Of a stretch of DNA of 64,000 nucleotides, positions 11,281 through 23,770 are shown in pieces. Position numbers and translations under genes: made by a program. Source of the DNA: Muscardinus avellanarius (taxonomy: Eukaryota; Chordata; Mammalia; Rodentia; Gliridae). Below the pieces are notes generated by a model. It saw only the letters and a list, made by a program, of their open reading frames with translations, ran no database searches and was not told the origin of the DNA. The stretch's first letter is position 1. Every line of letters begins with the position of its first letter. Where the stretch lies: the NCBI GenBank assembly GCA_963383645.1, contig OY726559.1, positions 120,613,405 to 120,677,404 of the forward strand, given 5' to 3'.

Positions 11281-11409
11281 TATTTATGGTACTGGGCTTT
11301 GAACCCAGGAACATTCTACCCTTAGTTTTTTTTATTAGTAGTAGTAGTATTGTTATTGATTTGTGGTAATGTGGATCGAACTGCCTCTGAACTACACTCC
11401 CAGGCCTAT

Positions 11410-11444
<35 letters not shown>

Positions 11445-12443
11445 TTTTTTGTGGTACTGGGGATGGAACCCAGGGGCATTTTTACTTCCAGAGCTGTACC
11501 CCCATCCCTATTTTTTAGTCCTTTTTATTTTATTACGGGTCTGGAGATGGAACCCAGGGGCATTTGACCTCCAAGCTATACCCCCTGCCCTATTTTTTAT
11601 TCTTATTTTGAAACACTAAGTTATGGAGGCCCTCACTAAATTACAAAGGGCCTCACTAAGTAGCAGAGGCTGTCCACGGACCATGATCCTCCAGTCTCAG
11701 GCTCCCCAATGCTGGGATTACAAACCTGTGCTACCACACCTGGCTGGCTCTTAGTCCTTTTGTTTTTGAAACAGGGTCTCACTGAGTTGCAAAGTGCCAC
11801 AACCATGAGTCTCTGCCACCTCAATACTGGGATTACAAGCATGCCCCACCATACCAGACTCTTTGTTTTGAAACAGGGTCTCACTATGGTGTTGAGAGTT
11901 TTGCTAAGTTGCTGAGGTTGTCCTTGAACCTTTGATCTTCCTGTCTCTGCTTCCCAAGTACTGGGATTACAGAAATATGCCACTATGCCCAGCTTTTTAT
12001 ATTTTGTGGTTCTAGGTATTGAACCCAGGGGCAGTCTATCTCTGAGCTATACCTGCAACTCTGTTTTAATTTTTGTTTTGAAACAGGGTCTCACTAAGTT
12101 GCAGAGGGCTTTTCTAAGTTGCTGAGCTTGGCCACAAACCTGTGTTCCTTCTGTCTCAGCCTCCCAAGTGCTGTGATTACAGGCATGTGACACCACCTAC
12201 CTTTATTTTTTTGCGGTACTAGAGATTGAACCCAAAGGCATTTTACCTCCAAGCTATACCCTCAGCCCTATTTTTTTTTATTCTTTAATTTGAAACAGGG
12301 TCCGAGGCTTTCTGCAAACCTGGATTCTTCTGTCTCAGCCTCCCAAATACTGGGATTACAAGCATGCCCCACAATACCTGGCTTATTTTTTTGGAACTGT
12401 CTTTCTAGGTTGCTGCTGAGAATCTCCCTGCATTGCTGAATCT

Positions 12444-12484
<41 letters not shown>

Positions 12485-12552
12485 TACTTGGGATTTGTGT
12501 GTGTGGATTGAACCCAGGGGCATTTTACCGCTCAGAGTTACACTCTAGCCAT

Positions 12553-12587
<35 letters not shown>

Positions 12588-13431
12588 TATTTAGTGGCAC
12601 TGGACCGGGTTTGGAACCCAGGGGCATTCTACCTCTGAGCTACACCCCCAGTTCTATTTTTTGTTTTCTATTTTTTTTTTTGTGTGTGTGATACTGGAGG
12701 TGGAATCCAGGGGCTTTCTACCTCTGGGTTATACTCCCAGACCTCTTTTTTAAAAATATATTTTATTTGGAAACAGGGTCTTACTAAGTTGCTGAGAGCC
12801 TCACTAAGTAGCTGAGGCTGGCTTCAAATCTATGCGATCCTCCTGTCTCAGTCTCCCAAGCGTGGGGATTACAAGTGTGTGCCACCACACCTGGCTGTTT
12901 TTAAATTTTTTGAAACAGGGTCTCAGTGAGTTGCGAAGGGCCTGGCTAGGTAGCTGAGGGTGCCCACTAACCCTGATCCTCCGGGGGGTGCCCACCAACC
13001 CTGATCCTCCGGGGATTACAAGCTTGTGCCACCACTTTGGTCCTATGTATTATTATTATTTTTTTAGAAACAGAGTCTCATTAAGTTGCTGATAGCCTTG
13101 TGAAATTTCTGAGGTTGGCTTTGAACCTAAAATCCTCTTGTTTTAGCTTCTCAAGTATTGAGATTACAGGTATCACTCCTAAAATGCAAAGGAATTTTGT
13201 GTATGTATGTATGTATGTATTTATTTGTGTGTGTGTGTGTCATACTTGGAATTGAATCTAGAGGAATTCTACCTCTGAGTCACACCCCAGCCTGATTTTC
13301 TTGTTTGGAAGTGGAGTCTCACTAGGTTGCTGAGAGCCTTACTATATTGCTGAGACTGTCCTTGAACCTGTGATCCTGCTGTCTCAGCCTCCAAACACTA
13401 AGATTACAATTGTGCACCACTACGCCTGGCT
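11281..13431 (-). repeat. Saturated minus-strand SINE array (about ten B1-dID copies)
   Basis: Successive minus-strand B1-dID copies or halves sit nearly end to end, with B1 ends near 11745, 11860, 11993, 12200, 12383, 12893, 13036, 13180 and 13431. The copy at about 11525-11745 is nested in another, with TTAGTCCTTTT on both sides. Expanded tails form (TTTA)n at 11408-11446 and 12552-12589 and (GT)n at 12445-12482. A 28-base duplication (GGTGCCCAC..CCTGATCCTCCGG) lies at about 12958-13015. Confidence 0.85.
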
Positions 13432-13530
13432 GCAAGGGAATTTTAAGGAAAGGGAATGTTGGAAGGAAATGGTGAAGGAGTTTCAGTGGCACAGAACACT
13501 AACAGATAGAGTTATGGTTTTCTTTCTTCT

Positions 13531-13932
13531 ATTTTTTTTTTTTTCCTGTACTGGGGATTTAGCTCAGGGATAATTAGCCCTTACTATTTTTTTATTTTTA
13601 AAAGTTTTTGGTAGTACTGGGGATTGGACCCAGGAGCACACTATCTCTGAGCTATCCCTCTACCCCTATTTTATTTTGAAACAGGGGCTCACTAAGTTGC
13701 TGAGAGTCTCGCTGCTGAGGCTGTCCTCTAACCTGTGATCCCGTCTTAGCCTTCCAGGTGCGGGATGCAGGCATGTACCGCCACGCCTGGCTCTTTTTTA
13801 AAATTTGAAACAGGGTCTTGATAAGTTGTTGAGGATCTAAGTTGCCTACGCTAACCTTGAACTTGTGATCCTCCTGTCTCAGCCTCTTAGATACTGATAT
13901 TATAGGTGTGTACTACCATGCCTGCCTGACAG
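13531..13932 (-). repeat. Three diverged minus-strand B1-dID pieces
   Basis: An ID fragment (13531-13578), a full copy (about 13582-13795) and a B1-only copy (13796-13932) show the same GAAACAGGGTCT linker motif with many substitutions. Confidence 0.8.
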
Positions 13933-13952
13933 TTGATGATTTGAATTACTGA

Positions 13953-13962
13953 TATACATATA

Positions 13963-13999
<37 letters not shown>

Positions 14000-14214
14000 G
14001 TATATATATATAGTACTGCGGGTGGAACCCAGAGGCTTTCTACCTTCGGGCTATACTCCCAGACCCGTTTTTATATTTTATTTGGAAACAGGGTCTCACT
14101 AAGTTGCCGAGAGCCTCAGTAAGTAGCTGAGGCTGGCTTTGAACCTGCGCGATCCTCCTGTCTCAGCCTCCCAAGCGCGGGGATTACAAGCATGCGCCAC
14201 CACGCCCGGCGGAA
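13953..14214 (-). repeat. B1-dID SINE with (TATATG)n tail
   Basis: A TA/TATATG microsatellite (13953-14012) leads into an ID half (GGGTGGAACCCAGAGGC) and a little-diverged B1 half ending CACCACGCCCGGC. Confidence 0.88.
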
Positions 14215-15350
14215 TTACTGATATTTAAATTTCTGGAACCATATAGTAAGGCAAGAAGAGTCTTGGAAGTCTGTTAGGCTTGTGCAATAGAAATGTATAT
14301 GCAGCCATTCACTTTGTTTTTTAAGTTTTCTGAAGTTCAGTTATTTATTTAGTAGGCTTGCTGTACAGTGATTTTTACAAAAGCACTGTTAACATCTGAA
14401 ATAAACACAGATGTTAAATGATTTCTAATCTGAGAATAAGGCCTGAGAGTGATTATGGAAGGAATGGCACTAGCTTTTTGCTTTTGGTTTTATACTAACC
14501 AGGGTGCGTTTGTTTCTATGAGCTCAGCACAGTGCCTGGGTTGCTTTTGTAATCCTGAAAATGAGAGCTGTTTGTAGTAGTTTGTAGACTGTGTATCTTT
14601 GGGGTGAGTGTTTGTATGTTTACACTCTTGTGTCTGTCCAGCAGCTCTTGCAGTTCTTTCCATCCCCTTTTCTCCAGAGTGTTAGCCAGCTTCTTCTCTC
14701 CTTTACAAATTCAGTATGGGCAATGGGATGTAATATTTCTTTCTGCTCTTCAGGGTCCTTGGGAATAGGTAGTTTGCCATTTAAACAAGTAATATTAATA
14801 CAACAACTTTTGTTTTTGGGTTATCAATATCGGATATGGCATTTTAGGGGTTTTGAAGGTGACAAGTTTTTTATGTAATATCTGACACATAGTAAACATT
14901 GAATATATTTGAAGCATTAATATAATATAATCTTTGCTCATTGAATTTACATTTATAAAAGAAAGGAAAACAGTTTAGTGGATGAGGCAAATCCTAGGTA
15001 TTAATAATGTGAGGTAGAATTTAGAATCAAAGTCAGGGTACAGAGGGTTATGGAGGAATCTCATTTGGTTGGTGAGTTCAATAATGATTTAATGGAGAAG
15101 ATAGCATATTACATTATTTAATTATTCCCAAGAAATTCCAACTTGTATTTCAAATGTGATCATCTGATTGGTTTTATAGTGAAACATTATTGTTTTAGTC
15201 TCTTTGAGGTTAAATGTGCTAGGCCAAATTTGAATTGCATCTGTGAGTCCTTCCTAAATTTTTATTTGATTTATCTTTGATTCACTTGAAAACCACTTGA
15301 TTTTGTGGTTATTTTTTCCATAGCTTAATCCACATGCCAGTCTTTTTGAC
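14215..15350. other. Unique intron 2 sequence
   Basis: No repeat or exon is recognised. A 95-codon frame at 14591-14878 shows no domain or composition that would support a gene. Confidence 0.45.
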
Positions 15351-15354
15351 ATAT

Positions 15355-15615
15355 AATCTTTCATAATTATAATTAGCACATATTAACTATATAAAATAAT
15401 GGTTTTACAGTGTCATTTTCATATGTGAATATAATGTGCTCTGGTTTTAGCCACCCTCCCTTTTGTCCTTTCTTACCCCCACTTTCCTTTTTCCCTTCCC
15501 TAACGGTCCCCTTTCTACTCTTCTCATGTTAGCTTATTTTGCTTAACATGATCTCCAGTTCTGCCCATTTTCTTGCAGATGACATGATTGCATTTTTCTT
15601 TATGCAAGTTCCAGT
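15355..15615 (-). mobile_element. Old L1 3'-end fragment
   Basis: The pyrimidine-rich CCCTCCC/CCTTTC stretch followed by TTAGCTTATTTTGCTTAACATGATC and a C-rich run resembles the minus-strand end of L1 ORF2 and its 3' UTR. It is much more diverged than the L1 copies at 1003 and 40146. Assignment is by resemblance only. Confidence 0.5.
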
Positions 15616-15762
15616 CTTCATAATGTCCTTTGGAGGTGTTGTGTTGGGATGAGTTGTTTTTCCTTATTGGGCTTTGCTCTCATTGTGCCATTCTATATTT
15701 AGTTTCCGGGAAGGGAGCTTGTTCCTGGGAATAGAATTACCACCATTCCTTTTTCTATTTAG

Positions 15763-15820
15763 TTTTTTAGGTGGCAGCGGAAGCCGGATAGACAATAGCA
15801 CATCAACACATTTTGCAGAG
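15763..15820 (+). CDS. RNF115: RNF115 exon 3
   Basis: This 58-base exon lies between TTCTATTTAG and GTAAGT. Its first base completes a serine codon from exon 2, and it then reads FLGGSGSRIDNSTSTHFAE, ending in phase 0. It encodes the start of the low-complexity linker between the zinc finger and the RING. I chose the acceptor at 15761-15762 rather than the AG nine bases further on because only the first gives the conserved phase and the FLGG residues of the family. Confidence 0.94.
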
Positions 15821-16135
15821 GTAAGTTTCCCTTTGGCTGGAGGTATTCTTTAGGAAGTGGGTGGGTGTTAAAATCATGACAGATAATCACTTTCCAGTGC
15901 AGCAAAACATCAGAGTTTAACAATGTATAAGAAAAGTGTGGGCAAGAGTAGCCCTTCAAAATATCTGTATTTTCAGTAGATGAGGATTTGCCATATTACT
16001 TTTGGAAAATCTTTTATGAGGAAATAATAACTAAGTTATACTCTTTTAAACCTGGTAGTGTTTTCCAATTCTTTTTCTTTATATTACATTATTGCATGAG
16101 AATAAAAATCTTGTGCTTTTTTTGGGGGGGGGAGC

Positions 16136-16306
16136 AGGGAGGTTGTTTTTCTTTTTCATACTCTGGGGATTGAACCCAGGGGCATTCTACCTATGAGTTA
16201 TGTCTCTCTAGCTCGTTTATTTTTAAACTGTCTCTGCCAAGTTGCTGAGACTGGCCTCGAACCTGCAGTTCTTCTGCCTAACCCTCCCAAGTACTGGGAT
16301 TTTGTG
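16136..16306 (-). repeat. B1-dID SINE, 5'-truncated
   Basis: An ID half (GGGGATTGAACCCAGGGGC), linker and part of B1 (CTGGCCTCGAACC) are present. The B1 end is missing after TACTGGGATT. Confidence 0.82.
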
Positions 16307-16920
16307 CTGTTTTAAAAATAAGTGTGGCAGACTCTGCTTTAGTAGCAAGCAGGTAAGGAAAGAGCAGGCAAGAAAGTTGCAGAAACAGTTTTCAGCCATA
16401 CAGAGTACTGGTTTCTAGAATTTACCTCAAGTTAACACAGTAACTCGGTATAGGTCAAGGATATTTACTATCTTTCAGAACCTAAGATGGGACCTATAAT
16501 TAATTTCTATTTTTTTGGTAAAATATGACATCTGTATTTTTGAGAAAAACAAAAATATAGCTAATTTCAAAATAGAGCATTATTCTACATCCTTGAATAC
16601 CATTTTATATTAAATTCAGAGTGCTTTTATTTCTTTCCTTACATTGACCTAAAAATCTCTTCAGTTGTCCTTTTTTTAAACAATTTTAACCATTTTTAAG
16701 GGTGTAACTCAATGACATTAATGTTCCTTGTTTTTAATCACTTAAAGACTAGAGCCCAGAGGGACAGACTAGTTGAGTCTACACTGGTGTACCTTGGCTT
16801 CTGTGTGTACCTTCTGTTGTCACAGAGCTGCTAAACTCTGGAAAGCTGACAGAAAAAAGTTAAATCCTATAATCAGAATTCCTTTGTGTTTCAGTCTCAC
16901 ATTAATCTTTTCCAGAGGTA
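16307..16920. other. Unique intron 3 sequence
   Basis: I see nothing coding or repetitive that I can name. Confidence 0.45.
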
Positions 16921-16938
16921 GTTAAAATGCCTAGAGAG

Positions 16939-17162
16939 CCGGGCGTGGTGGCGCACGCCTGTAATCCCCGCGCTTGGGAGGCTGAGACAGGAGGATCACA
17001 CAGGTTCGAAGCCAGACTCAGCTACTTAGTGAGGCTCTCAGCAACTTAGTGAGACCCTGTTTCCAAATAAAATATAAACTAGGTCTGGGAGTATAGCCCG
17101 GAGGTAGAAAGCCTCTGGGTTCCACCCCTAGTACCACCAAAAAAATAAATAAAAAAAATAAA
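16939..17162 (+). repeat. B1-dID SINE, young copy with perfect target duplication
   Basis: A little-diverged copy starts CCGGGCGTGGTGGCGCACG and ends in an A/T-rich tail. The 16-bp duplication taaaatgcctagagag lies at 16923-16938 and 17163-17178. Confidence 0.94.
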
Positions 17163-17189
17163 TAAAATGCCTAGAGAGTTAGTGAAAAA

Positions 17190-17383
17190 AATTTTTTTAA
17201 TAGTATTGGGGGTAGAACCTAGGAACATTCTACCTCCAAGGAGCTAAACCCTCAGCCCATTTTTTTATTCTTTATTTTGAAAACAGGGTCTCACTAAGTA
17301 GCTGAGGCTGTCTGTTAACCGCGATCCTCCTGTCTCAGACTCCCAAATGCTGGGATTGCGAGTGTGTACCACCATGCCCGGTT
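17190..17383 (-). repeat. B1-dID SINE
   Basis: It is a full minus-strand copy directly after the young + strand copy. Confidence 0.87.
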
Positions 17384-17884
17384 TAGTGGTATTTAGTGTG
17401 CAAATTGAAGCTGTGAACTTTCATTTGAAAGTGATGTAAATAAGAAGCCCATGAACCCTAAGCTTCTCTGTTTTTTACTTGAAATTATCTTAAAACTCAT
17501 GCTACTCCCCCATTTCAAAATTAGGTTTATAGTGGAGAAAGTTGGTGAATATTTGGGTAGTAGTCCTGTTTTATTATAGGTGTTTTCTTTTGCATATCTA
17601 GTTTTAACTGTTTTAGTTAACTCTGAACTGCCTTGTTAGCTGGATCGAGTAAGGTGTGATTCCAAACAGATCATATCTCTGTACTTTCATTTTTATTTTT
17701 TTATTTCGATGGATTGAAAAAGATCATTTAAAAGCCATTCTGCTTGAGAGCACTAGAAGCCTTTTGGATTTCAGCGCCCTCCACTCCACTGTTGATAACA
17801 CTGTCAGTTTCTTATTATGCATCTGCAGAAGAAACTGTATTAGATTTCCCTAAGTGTTAGTGTTTGTTTGTTTTTAAGAAAGGG

Positions 17885-18082
17885 ATAACCAGGTACACAC
17901 TTGTAATCCTAGCATTTGGGAGTCTGAGACAGGAGGGTAGTGGTTCGTGGACAGCCTCAGCTACTTAGTGAAGCCTTTTGCAACCCAATGAGACCCTGTT
18001 TTAAAATAAAGAAAAAAATAGGGCTGGGGGTGTAGCTTAAAGGTAGAATACCCCTGAGTTCCATCCCCCGTACCAAAAAAAA
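17885..18082 (+). repeat. B1-dID SINE
   Basis: The B1 start is slightly truncated (AACCAGGTACACACTTG). The ID half ends CCCCGTACC and an A run. Confidence 0.85.
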
Positions 18083-18596
18083 AAGGAAATGGAAATAGAT
18101 GGGTTTGTCAGTTTTATAGGTATGACTCACTAGGAAGAGATGCATTGAGTAAGAAGAAAAACAAATAGATGTAGTCAGTTTCCTAACTTTAGTAATGCTA
18201 AATTGGACATGACGGCACCGGCTCTCCTTTAGGTGCTACAGCAGTTTTGCTGAGTCACAGTGGTGACTTCATGTTCTTTAGCGGTGACTGGTTCATAGCA
18301 AGGGCGTAAGTATGCCTGCTTCTCCCTTTGTAGAACTCCACTGTCACCATGCCTCAACATTTAAATTTCTTCCTTTTTAAATGATATTTCACATTTTAAA
18401 GTTGGGGGAAAAGTTGGTTTTTAAAATATTATAGATAATGCCAAAAATGTAAACATATTAGCCAAGAAGTTTATTTGTACTCTGCTAGAAATAGGGGCAA
18501 GAAACAAATGTCATTGGCTGCCTTGCCTGCAAGGAGCTTATAGTTTACTAGGAAAGCAAGTACAACACATGGAACAAATCAGCAAATCAAAGTGTA

Positions 18597-18847
18597 CAGC
18601 TGGGCGTGGTGGCACACACTTGTAATCCCAGCATTCGGGAGGCTGAGACAGGGATCATGGTTCACGGACAGCCTCAGCTACTTAGTGAGGCCCTCTGCAA
18701 CTCAGTGAGACCCTGTTTCAAAATAAAGAATACAAAATAGGGCAGGGGGTGTAGCTCAGAGGACAAATGCCCCCGAGTTTCATCCCCAGACCCACAAAAT
18801 ACATACATACATACATACATACATACATACATACATACATACATACA
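18597..18847 (+). repeat. B1-dID SINE with (ACAT)n tail microsatellite
   Basis: A CCCAGACCCAC-type ID half runs directly into (ACAT)n at 18799-18847, replacing the poly(A). Confidence 0.9.
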
Positions 18848-18876
18848 AGTGTACAGAGAATATAATAAACTTGTCA

Positions 18877-19000
18877 TGGAGCTGGGCTTGGTGTGCAGGC
18901 CTGTAATCCCAGTACTTCGGCAGCTGAGACAGGAGGATCACAGGTTCTAGGACAGCCTCCCCAATGTAACGAGATTCTTAGTAACCTGAAACAAGTAGAC

Positions 19001-19050
<50 letters not shown>

Positions 19051-19076
19051 CTCCTCTCTCCTCTCTCCTCTCTCCT

Positions 19077-19119
<43 letters not shown>

Positions 19120-19150
19120 CTCTCTCTCTCCTCTCTCTCTCCTCTTTCTT
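18877..19150 (+). repeat. SINE B1 half followed by (CT)n tract
   Basis: A B1 half (about 18880-19000) is followed by roughly 150 bases of nearly pure CT/CCT (19001-19150). Confidence 0.85.
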
Positions 19151-19674
19151 GCAAACTTCATAGAGAAGGCAAAACCCAGTGCACTGGAGCCTTAGAGGAG
19201 GTGGAATTTAGATAAGCAAAGATGTGAAAGAAATGACTCAAAATAGTATTACTAAGTCATAAGGTTTTTTTTCTTGCCCATGTTCTTGGGAAAAAACTTA
19301 GAAATAAAGTTATACATAGAAACTAAAGTTATTTCTCTTTTTGATATTTTAGCAGAGGCTTATACTCAGTTTTATCCAAGTTTTCTTTAACCAGAGCTGC
19401 TTGTACAGTGAAAAGGTTATTTTCTATAATTGGTATTTATTAATAACTGAATTCTTAAACTATCACATATATTAGAAGAGGCTTAGTTCAAGAAAATTCA
19501 TGATAAAATCAGTATTGATTTTTTTTTTCTGAAAATGAGACTGGAGTAGGATGGTGGATTAGGACGGAGAGAAGGTTAAATAGGATAGGAGGAAGGTTAC
19601 CAGTTAATGGGAGCAGTGTTTGAATAACATGTGAGAGGCAGTAGAGACAATATAAAAAAAGGGTTACTAGTTGG

Positions 19675-19750
19675 CTGGGGGTGTAGCTCAGTGGTAGAGC
19701 CCTTGCCTAGCATGTATGGACCCTGAGTTCAAACCCCAGCTCTGCCAATA
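19675..19750 (+). repeat. ID element (tRNA-derived SINE), well preserved
   Basis: GGCTGGGGGTGTAGCTCAGT is an A box and GAGTTCAAACCCC is a B box, followed by a (AATAG)-rich tail. A tRNA-like 5' half with no B1 part marks it as a monomeric ID element. Confidence 0.88.
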
Positions 19751-19913
19751 GAATAGAACAGAACAGAATAGAATAGCTATCAGTTTGGAGACACAGGACT
19801 TTGTTATTCTAAGGTTCCTGCTGATCCTGGGTACCTGGGAGTTTCATTTATTACTTGGAAACTTCTGGCCATGACCTGGTGCCAGTAATGTATCTGATCT
19901 TAGAATGGCTGTG

Positions 19914-19985
19914 GGGGCTGGAGGTATTGCTCAGTGGGAGAATGCATGTATGAGGCCCTGGGTTCAATTCCCAACACCAAAAACA
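19914..19985 (+). repeat. ID element, second copy
   Basis: It has GGCTGGAGGTATTGCTCAGT and GGGTTCAATTCCC boxes with a (CAAA)n tail, 165 bases from the first ID. Confidence 0.82.
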
Positions 19986-20116
19986 AACAAACAGCTAAAA
20001 ATATGATATTAGCAAAAAATAGCATAGAAGGTTTCTGGAAAAAAGAGTTCCTACGTGTATACCAGAGGGCAGGGTGGTCTGAGCATAATCTATTTATTTA
20101 AATAAAAATTAATTTT

Positions 20117-20765
20117 TAGCTGGGTATGGTGGTATACACCTGTAATCTTAGTACTTCCGAGGCTGGGACAAGAGGATCATAGGCTTGAGGCCAGCCTCAG
20201 GAATTTAGTGAGGCCCTTAGTAACTTAACAAGACTCTGTTTCAAAATAAAAAAGAAAATAGGACTGGGGGTGTAGCATGGAGGTAGAGTGCTCCTGGGTT
20301 CAGTCTTCAAGACCTTGTGCATGCATATGCATGTGTGCACACACACACACGCATGCATACTGTTTTTGTTACAGAAACAGCATTATAATGACAAGGCATT
20401 AAAATATCCTATTTTTAAATTAAGCTTGGTATGGTGGCATATGCCTGTAATCCCAGTACTTGGGATACTAAGACAGGAGAATCACAGGTTCCAGGCTAGC
20501 CTCAGAAACTCAGTGAGACCCTGTTTTTTAAAAAGTACAGTAAGCGGGGCGTGGTGGCGCACTCTTGTAATCCCAGCATTTGGGAGGCTGAGACAGGAGG
20601 ATCGCGGTTCGCAGCCAGCCTCAGCTACTTAGTGAGACCCTCTGCAGTTTAGTAAGACCTTGTTTCAAAAATATTAATAAAAAACATGGCTGAGAGCTCT
20701 GGTGTAGAATGCCCCTGGGTTCCACCCCCAGTACCGCCAAAAAAAAAAAAAAAAAAAAAAAAATC
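20117..20765 (+). repeat. Three + strand SINE copies in a row
   Basis: A full copy (20117-20315), a B1-only copy (20424-20535) and a less diverged full copy (20542-20763, GTACCGCC plus poly(A)) are present. Confidence 0.86.
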
Positions 20766-20778
20766 AATTATTATGATT

Positions 20779-21475
20779 TTTTTTTTGGGTGGTGCTGGAA
20801 ATTGATCCCAGTGACAGTCTACTGAGCTATACCTCTAGATCTATTTTATTATTTACATATTTACTTACTTATTTATTTGGGATACTGGGGATTGAACCTA
20901 GGGGCATTCTACCTCTGAGCTCCAGCCTCAGCCCAATTTTTTATTCTTTATTTTGAAACAGGATCTCACTAAATTGCTGAGGGCCTTACAAATTGCTGAG
21001 ACTGTCCGTGAACCTACAATCTTCCTCTATCAGCTTCCCAAATACTGGGATTACAGTGTGTGTCACCATGCCCAGCTTTTATTTTATTTACTTATATATT
21101 TATCTATTTGTTTGTTTGTTTGTTTGTTTGTTTGTTTGTAGTACTGAGGGTAGAACTCAGAGGCTTTTCTACCTCCAGGCTACACTCCCAGACCTATTTT
21201 TATACTTTATTTAGAAACAGGGTCTCATTAAGTTGCTGAGAGCCTAAGTAGCTGAGACTGACTTTGAACCTGTGCGATCCCCGTGTTTCAGCCTCTCAAG
21301 GTGGGGATAACAAATGTGTGCCACCATGCCTGGCTCTTTTCTTTTTTCTTTTGAAACAGGGTCTCATGAGTTGTTGAGGTCCTCACTAAGGTGCTGAGGC
21401 TGTTCTTGAACCTGTGAGCCTCCTGTCTTAGCCTCCCAAGTATTGGGATTAGAGGCATTCACCACCACACCCAGC
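20779..21475 (-). repeat. Four minus-strand SINE copies
   Basis: An ID half (20779-20850), a full copy (20860-21078), a full copy with (TTTG)n at 21106-21139 (to 21335) and a B1-only copy (21336-21475) are present. A 27-base B1 end at 21719-21745 is a stray fragment. Confidence 0.84.
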
Positions 21476-21884
21476 TAAAAATTATGTAGTTTACAAAAAA
21501 TATACTTATTGACCCCAAAATTGGTTTTATTATATTGGTGGACTTAATAAGTAATTGTCTTCAAACACTTTTTAAAGAAACATCTGGAAAACACAAAGTA
21601 CTTTAGGTCCTCAGAACTTGATTGAGATATTACAAGAAAAGAATAGCCCTTTCTGAGCATAGATGCAAAAATTTTAAAGAATAAATTTACATCACTTGCA
21701 GGAAAACGGATGGAAGGGATTACAAGCGTGCACCACCACACATGGCTATATTCTACTTTTTATTCAAGAAACTGGTGATCTCTTATAAATAGAGACTTTC
21801 ATTAGAAAGCAAAGGGAAATAAGTCTAATATAAGAAGTGCAAATAGCAGTTAAAATGAAAAGGTACTTTTCACCAATATTTAAA

Positions 21885-22312
21885 GGTGTGTGTGTGTGTG
21901 TGTAGATTGAACCCAGTGACATTCTACTCCAAGATCCAAGATATACCTCATCCCTTTCTATTTTTTATTTATTTATTTTTTTTTGGTACTGGGCATTGAA
22001 TCCAGAGGCATTTTACCTCCAAATTATACCCCCAGCCCGATTTTATTTTTTATTTGTAACAGGGTCTCACTAAGTTGGAGAGGGCCTCACTAAGTTCCTG
22101 AGGCTGGCTTTGAACCTATGATTCTCCTGTCTCAGTTTCCCAAGTACTGGGATTACAAGCGTGCAACACCACACCCATCTCTATTTTTAATTTTGAAACA
22201 GGGTCTCACTAGGTTGATGAGCGTCTCACTGTGCTGCTGAGGCTGTCCTTGAACCAGGGATCCTCCTGTTTCAGCCTCTCAAGTGCCAGGATTATAGGCA
22301 TGTTGCTCCCAT
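21885..22312 (-). repeat. Minus-strand SINE cluster
   Basis: An ID half after a short (GT)n (21885-21957), a full copy (21963-22180) and a B1-only copy (22181-22312) are present. Confidence 0.83.
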
Positions 22313-22718
22313 GCCCTTACTGATGTTTTTACTGTGCATGGCATTTTCCCCCCCAGAGTCTATATATTGGAATTTTTAGAACTTTTTAGCACTCATACTT
22401 TTAGCAGTATATAGCTGAATGTAACTTCTTATACTTTGGTCAGGAGTATAAACTGTTATAGACCTTTTGTTGCAGAAAAACTGAGACCCCAAAGAGAGGA
22501 GACAGTGGCTGGAGTAGAAAACAAGTTACTTTATTCACTAGTGAATGCTTAGTAGCAAAGCTTTTAGGTCTGAGTGGCAAAGAACATGCCTTAAACCCAG
22601 TAATGTATCATAAGCCAAATTGAGGGTTCAAGGTTAGATTATTAGAAAATCTATTAATATAATTTTATGGATTAAAAATGAAAAATATAATCTTAATAGA
22701 TATAGAAATAATATCAAA

Positions 22719-22722
<4 letters not shown>

Positions 22723-22773
<51 letters not shown>

Positions 22774-22960
22774 CTGGGGATAGAACCCAGGGGCAATCTA
22801 TCTTTGAGCTACACCACCAGTCCTATTTTTTATTCTTTATTTTGAAGCAGGGTTTCACTGAGTTGCAAAGGGCCTCACTTAGTAGCTGAGGCTGTCCACA
22901 AACCGCCATCCTCCTGTCCCAAATGCTGGGATTACAAGTATGTACCACCATGCTTGGCTT
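22723..22960 (-). repeat. (CT)n plus B1-dID SINE
   Basis: A pure (CT)24 run (22723-22770) takes the place of the T-rich tail of a minus-strand copy ending at about 22958. Confidence 0.88.
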
Positions 22961-23240
22961 AAAATTCAATATTCATTAATGATAAACATTCCTAGTAGAC
23001 TAGGATTAGAAGGAAACTTGTTCTATCAAGAGATACAAAACTTCTAGTGTAAAACATCATGTTTAATGATGAATTGTTATCATATTTCCTTTAAAATTAG
23101 AAACAAGACAGGATACCTGTTATCTTGGCTTTCTTTCAATATTGTATTGCAAGTTCTAGCTAGTACAGTTAAATAAGAAAAACAGAAAGGCAAGGATTGG
23201 AATAGGAAAAAAATATTATTTTCCTCATATTGGTTTTAGG

Positions 23241-23770
23241 TTTTTGTTTTGTTTTGTTTTGAGGTACTGGGGTTAGAACCCAGAGGCATTCTACCTCCAA
23301 GTTACATCCCCACCCCTACATGAGACCATTCCTCTGTAGAGATTGTGATCCTCCTGTCTCAGCCTCCCAAGTGCTGCAGTTGCAAGCGTGGGGCACCAGG
23401 CTACACTCCTAGACCTGTTTTATATTTTTATTTGGAAACAGGGTCTCTCTTTTTTTTTTTTTTTTTAGGTCTGGGAATGGAACCCAGAGGCATTTGACCT
23501 TCAAGGTACACCCCCTGCCCAATTTTTTATTCTTTATTTTGAAACAGGGTCTCACTGAGTTGCGGAGGGCCTCACTAAGTAGCTGAGGCTGTCTGCGAAC
23601 CATGATCCTCCAGTCTCAGCCTCCAAATGCTGGGATTACAAGCGTGCGCCACCACGCCTGGCTGAAACAGGGTCTCTTAAGCCAGCGAGGCTCCCTTCGA
23701 ACCTGCGTGATCCTCCTGTGTCCACCTCCCAAGCACGGGGATTAAAAACATGCACCACCACGCCCAGCTG
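23241..23770 (-). repeat. Nested minus-strand SINEs with target duplication
   Basis: A damaged copy occupies 23241-23400. A GGGCTTCC-type copy then starts near 23400 and is interrupted by a CCCAGACCCGC-type copy (23449-23663). The 14-bp duplication gaaacagggtctct lies at 23435-23448 and 23664-23677. The interrupted copy then finishes at 23770. This shows that the inserted subtype was active after the host subtype. Confidence 0.9.

Noticed and set aside
14591..14878. 95-residue frame in intron 2
   Set aside because: It is a chance frame in unique intronic DNA without supporting features.
15763..15820. Alternative exon 3 acceptor at the AG ending at 15770
   Set aside because: It would break the phase with exon 2 and remove the conserved Phe-Leu.
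19675..19985. Two tRNA-like units as tRNA genes
   Set aside because: They have A and B boxes but degenerate arms and A-rich tails. They are ID-type SINEs.
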